Below, one piece after another: positions 57,501 to 64,000 of a DNA stretch of 64,000 bases. Position 1 is the first letter of the stretch; every line of letters starts with the position of its first letter. Below the pieces are notes generated by a model. The model did no database searches and had not been told where the DNA came from. It saw nothing but the letters and a program-made list of their open reading frames with translations. Source of the stretch: Volvox africanus (Eukaryota > Chlorophyta > Chlorophyceae > Chlamydomonadales > Volvocaceae); contig BSDZ01000022.1 in the NCBI GenBank assembly GCA_030268105.1, forward strand, positions 2,087,001 through 2,151,000. The letters are read 5' to 3'. A program made the translations under genes and the position numbers.

Positions 57501-60500
57501 TATTTGGTTACTTGGTTTTTATTTTCTTGCATGGTACGCTGTTCGCACCCGTCTCGCGTTGCGCCCTGTTTCACGCTACCCCTCCCGCATCCCATCCAGC
57601 CCTACCCCACTACCTTCACCCTTCCCTTACCTTGACCTCATTCGCAAGGACAGCAGGCCGCCGCTGCACGATGAGGTTGATGTTCCTCAGCGCCACGTAC
57701 TGCACCTCAGGCTCCGAAGCCAGCAGCGTCACCAGCGGCGGCGCCATCTTCTTGCTCCATCCTTTGATGGTCTCCTCACCCCCACCGGGGCCCAGAGCGA
57801 CTACGTCCATGCAGCGCAGGATAACCTGCGGATGGGCGCCCGCGCCAGGGAGCCGGGGCCTCCCCCGAGGTGGGCTTTAAGTGAAGCAGCGGTGGCCAGG
57901 AACACGAGACGTGCTGGCGTCTCGCGTAGTTGCGGAACCTAGAATGGATTCATGATTAATAAATATAATCATATTAGAGCTTGAATGTTATGTTTATGGT
58001 TTATAATTGAAGACATTTGACGTGACCCACCAGGACAGGGCATATTTGGTGTGAGCTGCCCGCGTGACTTTCAAGCAACCAGCGGCACGAGGGACTTACA
58101 AACCCATTTCAGTTGCCATCAGTTACAGCACCTGACCCCCTCGGTTGTAAGGCGTACAAGTGAAAAGTGTTGACTTCCTATATGTATATATGTATGTGAC
58201 GTTCAAAGTTTAATACATCAGTAGGACGTTATGTACTTCTGTTTGTTTAAGAAAATATGAAGTACAAAAAACAATGTGCCCACGGCAATTGATTTTAACT
58301 GCCTTACCTTCACCGCGGAAAGCACCACCGCCGAGTTGACGTGCTGGAGGCGGGGCAGCACGCGTTCCGCAATCTTCTCGGCGTCCCGCGGGTCGCGAGT
58401 GTCGTACGCCGCCAGGGAGTCCAGGATGAACACCTTCACGACCGAATGGGGAGAACTACAATGTAAGTGCTAAGACGCGAGCAAACAACACCCGATCTCA
58501 ATAATGTGGATCATTTTAGGGGCCTAGGGTTTTGGGTTTGGCTTCGTGGTTGTCACTTTGGAAACTGTTTGGGGGCCTAACCCTTAAGGACTGAATACAG
58601 CCCGCCACATAGCCCTCTCTTGTCCAGTTATAGATCTCCAATGTCCGCCGCTGCCTGGCTGCATTCACACTTCCCAGACTTCCCGGACTTCCCGATCCCG
58701 TTGCCCCACCCCCCAACAGGCCCAGTTGATGCACCTGACCCCACTCCGTGCATTCGTTCAGCGCAGCCAGCAGCTTGTTGAGTGTCTGGGAGGTCATCTG
58801 GAGCAGGTCCTTCCCGCCGCTGCCCGCCAGCTCCTGAATCTCCTGCAATGACAGTAACAGCGCATTGAGTGAGAATGAAAGAGGTGAAGCCAACGGAAGC
58901 CGGCGAGGAGGGGCGTTTGAGGGGCGATGTGTATTCAAGTCCCCCCCCTCACGTCGAAAAGACCATAACCGACATAGACAGCACACATATCATACACATC
59001 CTTCAAAGTGTTTCGTCCAAACATCGACTCTGAATACTCCTTACTTGGCTGCCATTGAATGCTTGCATGCCGGTCCTAATATGGCGCTGCGACTGGGCAA
59101 CCGTGCGTGCTTGGCGACGCGGTCGCCAGGTCCCGCCAAATACCGCCGCCGTCTCGCACACCGAACACCATATAACACCGGTCCCACGGACCCCACTTTC
59201 GACACACACACAAACACACATACACACAAACACACGCGGGCATGTATCCCATCACAACATTCGTCTAACGGGAAAATATTCAAATTAGCGCCTGGTGATA
59301 AAGAGCGTAGAGCATGTCGCTGGGGTTCTTTTGCAGGCTGTGAATGAAATGCCGTCCCCTTCCCGGTACCCACCTGAAGAGCCGCCAAAGCGTTTGCGAC
59401 CACCATCGGGTTCGCGTCGCTCAACATCTCCTGCATGCCCATGTGGTATTAGCAGCCAGGGTGGCAGGCAGATAAGCAGCCAGGTAGGTAGGTAGGTAGG
59501 CAGGCAGGCAGGAAGGGAGAGAGACGAACATCGAAACGCTGGTAATGATCGCTGACGAAGCCAGCAGGAAGGGAGAGAGAGGAAAGCAACAGACAGCAAG
59601 ATTGGATTCCGTGATGGACAATCCTCCGGCATGCTGAAAGAGCTCCTGATCCCTGGCTGTACACCAAGGTGGCTGTCCATTTAACCCAGCCGCATGAGGG
59701 GCTCCCTTGTCGAGGATCCCTCCGCAGTTTCAGGCTCGCGGAGCCGCTTGCTCCTCCATCACCCTTCACCACGCTCCCCTGGACCTGTAGGCACCCCTGA
59801 ACCCGACTGGCCATAGCCACCATTGTGTATCCTACTCCCCCTTTTGTGGCTTCCTGTGCCTGGGTCTAGTGTCTTTACCGTACACCCTTATCCTCAGCCT
59901 TGTCCACAGCCCCCAATGCCCACCCGCAGCATGTCCAGGAAGCCACGGTCCTCCACCAGCTCTGGATTAATGTCATACAGCTTAGCCACGCAAATGGCTG
60001 CCGTCTTGCGTACGTACGGATCATCGTCCTGCAGGCCCAGGGGTTGGTTCGAATGGGGCGAGCGATTAGCTAAACCATTACCCCATAAGGCCTCGGTAAG
60101 GTCAACTACTCACACAAACCCTTAGTACACACAAGGACACATACGCGTGAGGACATAGTTGACATCATTACCACCACCGTTACCGCATCCCCCATAGGCC
60201 GGCCCCTCAAACAGCCCGGGCCACCCTGAAGACCGGACGCGCACCAACCAAATAACGAAGCACATACCTTCAGGCAGCGCTGCAACGGGTCGCAAAGATA
60301 CTCGGTGATTTTGTCCACCCGGATGCAGCCCATAGTCCGCACCGCCAACGCACGGATAAGGGGATTTGGGTCTTGGGAGTCCTGGAAGAAAGATAGTTGT
60401 CATAGATCGGGGCACCGGACATGAGGGGCACCGGACATGAGGGGAACCCCGCTTAGCCAGCAGATCCGAGCGTCAGGATTCATCGAGCACAGCGCTTCCC

Positions 60501-61037
60501 CATATTCGTTGAGGTATGCCCGCTACCGTATTAAATTTTACGTGTATAGCCCCACAACATGTTCATGCAGTGAATCCCAGGGCGAGGTGAGCGCGCGGAG
60601 GCGCACTGTAGTCAACCCTTGTCGCATGCGTGCATGCGCAAACCCGTGACGACTGTCGAGTTTCGGTTTTCCCCCATGGATGCCCATCACCTTCACGAAC
60701 GTGTTGACAGCCATAATTGCCAAGTCAGGCTGGGTCTTTGCATAATTGATGAGGTAAAGGTAGACAAGCTTCTTTAGCTCCAGGTCATCCGTTTGCATGC
60801 AGTTGACCACGTCGGGGAAGAGCATCGACACATCCTTTCCCACGGTCATAGCTGCGATAACCTTCTTCACAGCGTCCTTCTTCTTGGGCCTATCAAGGCT
60901 CCTGAGCTCCTCTTTGAGCTCATGAATCTCACCTGCCGGCCAAGTGAGACAAGTGATCGCGCGAAATGTAACTTGCTGTCCTTGCTTCAACGCTTCCCAC
61001 CTCTCTTTGTTGTAGAGAAATACTTTCCATCAGACAT
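48593..61037 (-). CDS. AP1B1: Beta-adaptin (AP-1/AP-2 beta subunit), complete, 23 exons
   Basis: Large subunit of clathrin adaptor AP-1 and/or AP-2 at the trans-Golgi, endosome or plasma membrane. Exons: 61037-61001, 60932-60691, 60381-60268, 60028-59924, 59430-59374, 58842-58735, 58433-58308, 57825-57631, 57101-57009, 56738-56683, 56319-56190, 55456-55389, 54990-54867, 54391-54221, 53821-53621, 53212-52999, 52791-52550, 52031-51963, 51146-51003, 50657-50562, 50220-50113, 49901-49836, 48718-48593; 2892 nt, 963 aa (family about 940). Trunk signatures: [62 protein letters not shown]. The hinge (about 610-761) is Ala-rich with a clathrin-box-like LLDLS (643-647). The ear (762-963) has NRNSFGL. 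Sequence alone does not separate beta1 from beta2; many protists share one beta-adaptin, so the symbol is approximate. The exon 7 acceptor is AAG. Confidence 0.94.
48961..49779. repeat. (GGGGCACT)n array, about 102 copies (beta-adaptin intron 22)
   Basis: A perfect 8-bp unit for about 819 bases, ending within 60 bases of exon 22. With an 8-bp unit every frame encodes the same 8-residue period (GALGHWGT on plus, APVPQCPS on minus), so 300-400-codon open frames occur in several frames and are artefacts. The plus strand, which is the template for beta-adaptin, has GGGG runs spaced by four bases, suitable for G-quadruplexes. Confidence 0.97.
51509..51949. repeat. (CCCCT)n followed by (CCCGT)n array (beta-adaptin intron 18)
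   Basis: About 29 copies of CCCCT (to about 51657) switch abruptly to about 58 copies of CCCGT (to about 51947), ending 15 bases before the exon 18 border. The beta-adaptin sense strand is the G-rich one. Long Pro/Ser- and Gly/Arg-rich frames through it are artefacts. Confidence 0.96.
59457..59515. repeat. GTAG/GCAG tetranucleotide repeats (beta-adaptin intron 4)
   Basis: gtag units followed by gcag units. Related ggaagggagaga words recur at 59511-59523 and 59569-59583. Confidence 0.75.
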
Positions 61038-61830
61038 TTTTAGTCAAGTGCACCCTGGCTGTCCTAGAGGGGCCTTAGGCCCCTTCGCTAAAAAAATACT
61101 TTCAAGATTGCGAGGTTCTGCGGGCAAGTGCCCTCGTAACCCAATTAGCAAGTAACCACAAGCAATGTGTATCGATTGCTTAAGGCAGCTCTGTTGCAAC
61201 CAGAACAACTCCCTCTACGGTAGATGGACGACACACTGCGTTATTGTGAAGATGCACGCAGTCAGATACATTTGCATATCTTTAGTGATACATTATGCAA
61301 ATAAAATAATAATTTTGCTTCATAAGCGTCCATCACGAATGCTGGTCACAGCTCGTCTTTCGTAGCCTCGTGGAACTACATGCGAGCCGATCGGGAAAGT
61401 TCGAAGACCATTCATTGAATTTGTAGCTATAAAACAAAATATACAAATGTCCTGAACTCTTGTACCGTTCGATGGGTGTTTCTCGTCCTTGTGCGGCGAG
61501 CGCAAGGATCATGTTCGCATCGCATCACGGCACGACCCTTTATGAGTTCAGATCAAGTTAATCAGGCTCCAGATTTTTTGCATGAGTGAAGGTTTTAAAT
61601 CAAATGACTGTTTTAGCATAGAGCTTTGGAAGCCAGTACGACCCATGGGACGGTCGGCCTGCAATCCATGATTCCAGGAGCTCTTAAGGCCACCCCGTCA
61701 TGTGCGGTATTACCAGTGGAACTTTGAGCTTCATTATTATACTACATTAGACAATATCACCAGAGCTGCTGAGCAGGGGAGTCATCCGCTTCCCTTCTCT
61801 TAATACCACCTATGCGAAGGACGGCGTGGA
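61038..61830. promoter_or_regulatory. Divergent promoter interval between beta-adaptin and beta-mannosidase
   Basis: 793 nt lie between the two start codons, which point away from each other, so both promoters and 5' UTRs must sit here unless an upstream non-coding exon exists. The centre (about 61240-61480) is AT-richer than the flanks. No single TATA box or known motif could be assigned. Short open frames at 61165-61365 (+) and 61320-61505 (-) have no recognised domain. Confidence 0.65.
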
Positions 61831-63650
61831 ATGCTAAAAGAAATGGCTTCCTCACGGATAGTGCATTTACCGGCAACCAGAGCGGAAGCAAGTCTATTCG
61901 TCTTCCTTCTGGCAGCTTTCTTGCTGGCGTCGCCGCCATCCGCGACCAGCCGGCCCCCCGCCGCCATCTCCGTGAGTCTCAGACAGCTTTCCGGTACTGA
62001 CTCGTCACCACAGTCCCCCGTCGCTCCGAAATCCAATGCCAAAATCGGATCTACCGCTCCGGAACTTCCAACTGCTACGGTTGAAACAACCGCCAACGGA
62101 ATTTGTAGCTGCCTTGGAGACTGCTGCTGCCTCCTCTCCATGCCTGACGGTAATGATATCAGCGCACCGTCCTGCAGCCCCTGGACTGGGAAGGGTGTCA
62201 CTTCCGCCGCCGCGGCCACCGCTGACACTGCCTCTAGCCAAGCCACATGCGGTGCGGCGGCAGCTGCAGCGGCGCCATCGCCGGTGCCGCGGTGGCATCA
62301 CGGCAGCTGTCATGGCGGCGGCAATGCGGTAACCACCCTGGAGCTGTCCGGCCCTAGCGGGCCCCCCTGGAGTCTCTCCAACGCCAATGGCAGTATATCT
62401 GGCCTCGCGGCGGCGGTGCCGGGTTATGCGCTTCAGGTGTTGAGGGACGCCGGGGTCTTGGGATACCCCGCAGATGATCCTCGAAGCGATCCGCTGTACA
62501 GGTACGGCTACGTACGCCTGTGTGCCAGTCCGTCTGTGTTTCTGTATGTAATTCTGTCTGCCATTTTATGGTCTTCTGTGTGTTGCCGATCGGAGCTTTT
62601 GAGGAGTTAGGAGTTAGGGCCTTGAAAAACTTATAAAATGATGAAAGAAATGATGCTCGAAACGGCCGAACTACTTTAATAGAATTTATATATATTTCCT
62701 CCTTCCCTCCGAGTGCTGACCCCGACAGGTTTAACGAACTTCAATTTCGTTGGGTTGCGATGGACACGTGGACATTTTCAACCGTCTTCACGCTGCCGTC
62801 AACGTCAACGGCGACGTCAGCGGCAACGTCAACGGCGGCGCCGAGTGGCAGCATTGACACCGAAGACGCCTCGCCCAGTGACAACACCGCCGCGGGCAAC
62901 CGTCGTACAATTGCTGAATTTGATGATTGCGGTTTGGATCTTGTTCTGGAGGGCGTGGACACTGTGGCGGAAGTGATGCTCAACGGCCAGGTGCTGTCTC
63001 AACTGAAAAACTTCCACAGGTAACGTCATAACGGTTTCGGTTACTGAGATACTTACCAGGTCAGGAGTACACGCTCTTTTGGCATGTTTTGGGTCCTCGA
63101 GGGAGCTCGAATTTAATTTTTTTGTGGAAAAGGCGTTAGTAAAACAGTTAGCGTCTGGAATTCCCATTGCCTCAGATCATCTTCCTAATCCTCTCTGTAC
63201 GACAATGTGACCCGTACCTCAACAGTACGACATTTGAACCGTACTTCCCTCTTCCCTCTCCATCGGCCAGGTTGTACCGAATTGACGTAAGGAAAGTGAT
63301 TCGGGCCGCCGGCCAAGGCGCGAACGACCTGTCCATTGTACTGCACCCAGTCGTGCCGTACGTACGGCAGCAGGCCTCGTCTTATCCGTACCCGATGCCT
63401 TCGAATACTGTGAGTGTATGAGGCACTGCCGGTACTGCGGTGCTCCGGCGACGGGGGGAAACCTTATGTGTTTTTGTACCTCAACGGCATTTAGCTGCCA
63501 CTCATATGCCGCGTCCACTCGCCCGAGCTCTTCCCGCGCATCGTCCAACGTGGGCGTGACAACTAATCATTAGTGTTTTGTTTGCTAAGTCCCCCTTCCC
63601 CTCTCGTTTATTCGTCCCCACCCCCCCCTGACACCCGCCCCCCCCCCCGG

Positions 63651-63684
<34 letters not shown>

Positions 63685-63824
63685 GGCCCCGGGTTCCTTC
63701 GGCCAGTTCGCCTTTATTCGAAAACCCGCCTCTGACCTAGGGTGGGACTGGGGCCCGGCCTTCGCCCCCGTGGGAGTGCACGGCGCTGTACGGCTTGTAC
63801 GATATTGCGCGCCGTACGTGACAG
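61831..63824 (+). CDS. MANBA: Beta-mannosidase (GH2 family), 5' part only, four exons, truncated by the window end
   Basis: Lysosomal or secreted exo-beta-mannosidase that removes terminal beta-mannose from N-glycan cores (family knowledge). Exons: 61831-62501, 62729-63019, 63271-63409, 63686-63824; the phases chain exactly and the last ends in phase 1, so more exons follow. The product starts with a hydrophobic stretch (FVFLLAAFLLASPP, residues about 23-36) consistent with a signal peptide. A low-complexity Ala/Ser/Pro region of over 100 aa follows. Then come the GH2 N-terminal sugar-binding fold landmarks VPGYALQVLRDAGVL, DPLYRFNELQFRWV, LVLEGVDTVAEVMLNG, and FAFIRKPASDLGWDWGP, which matches the family's IRK-x(n)-WDWGP motif. 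The catalytic Glu residues lie beyond the window. A second in-frame ATG lies at 61843. The gene is divergent from beta-adaptin. Confidence 0.9.
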
Positions 63825-64000
63825 GTACGGCACAGTGGTGCCCTGTTCTCCAGCATTCTCCTGCATTTTTATTCAGATTCATTTCGGAATGTTGATTTTG
63901 TCAATGTGGCTTACCATAATTCAAACCCAAAATTTTACGATACTTGTACGACGACACGATTACACATTTGTCATTAAGTTCCAGTATCTATTTGTTTTAC
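63825..64000 (+). other. Start of beta-mannosidase intron 4, cut by the window end
   Basis: Exon 4 ends ACAG and the intron starts gtacgg. The remaining 176 bases contain no splice-consistent continuation of the family sequence. Confidence 0.7.

Overview
This window is intron-rich nuclear DNA of a eukaryote. It holds three complete multi-exon genes on the minus strand and the 5' part of a fourth gene on the plus strand. I rebuilt the exons by hand. I required GT-AG borders (two GC-AG exceptions), unbroken reading phase, and continuity of recognisable protein families. An axonemal dynein heavy chain means the organism, or one of its life stages, builds motile cilia or flagella. Many short introns (means about 340-430 nt), frequent CAG acceptors and abundant intronic microsatellites suggest a flagellated protist, perhaps an alga. 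The sequence does not fix the lineage.

Layout: 1-875, downstream flank of the dynein gene. 876-36952 (-), an inner-arm axonemal dynein heavy chain of 59 exons and 4158 aa, closest in feel to the DNAH7/3/12 group. 36953-39058, intergenic. 39059-47840 (-), an ABCF3/GCN20-type twin-ATPase protein of 20 exons and 754 aa. 47841-48592, intergenic. 48593-61037 (-), beta-adaptin of AP-1/AP-2 with 23 exons and 963 aa. 61038-61830, a divergent promoter interval. 61831-63824 (+), the first four exons of a secretory beta-mannosidase (GH2 family) that runs off the window.

The genes share no pathway: ciliary motor, translation-linked ATPase, clathrin-adaptor trafficking and glycan breakdown. This looks like an ordinary gene neighbourhood, not a functional cluster. 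I found no undescribed multi-gene system.

The unusual content is in the introns: a roughly 102-copy 8-bp array, a (CCCCT)n to (CCCGT)n array, a roughly 900-bp composite of related 3- and 6-bp repeats, two 31-bp minisatellites, two abutting perfect palindromes, and a 23-codon relic resembling the C-terminus of an IS5-type transposase. In the proteins, the dynein AAA2 P-loop has Met where Gly is expected, and there are several low-complexity insertions.
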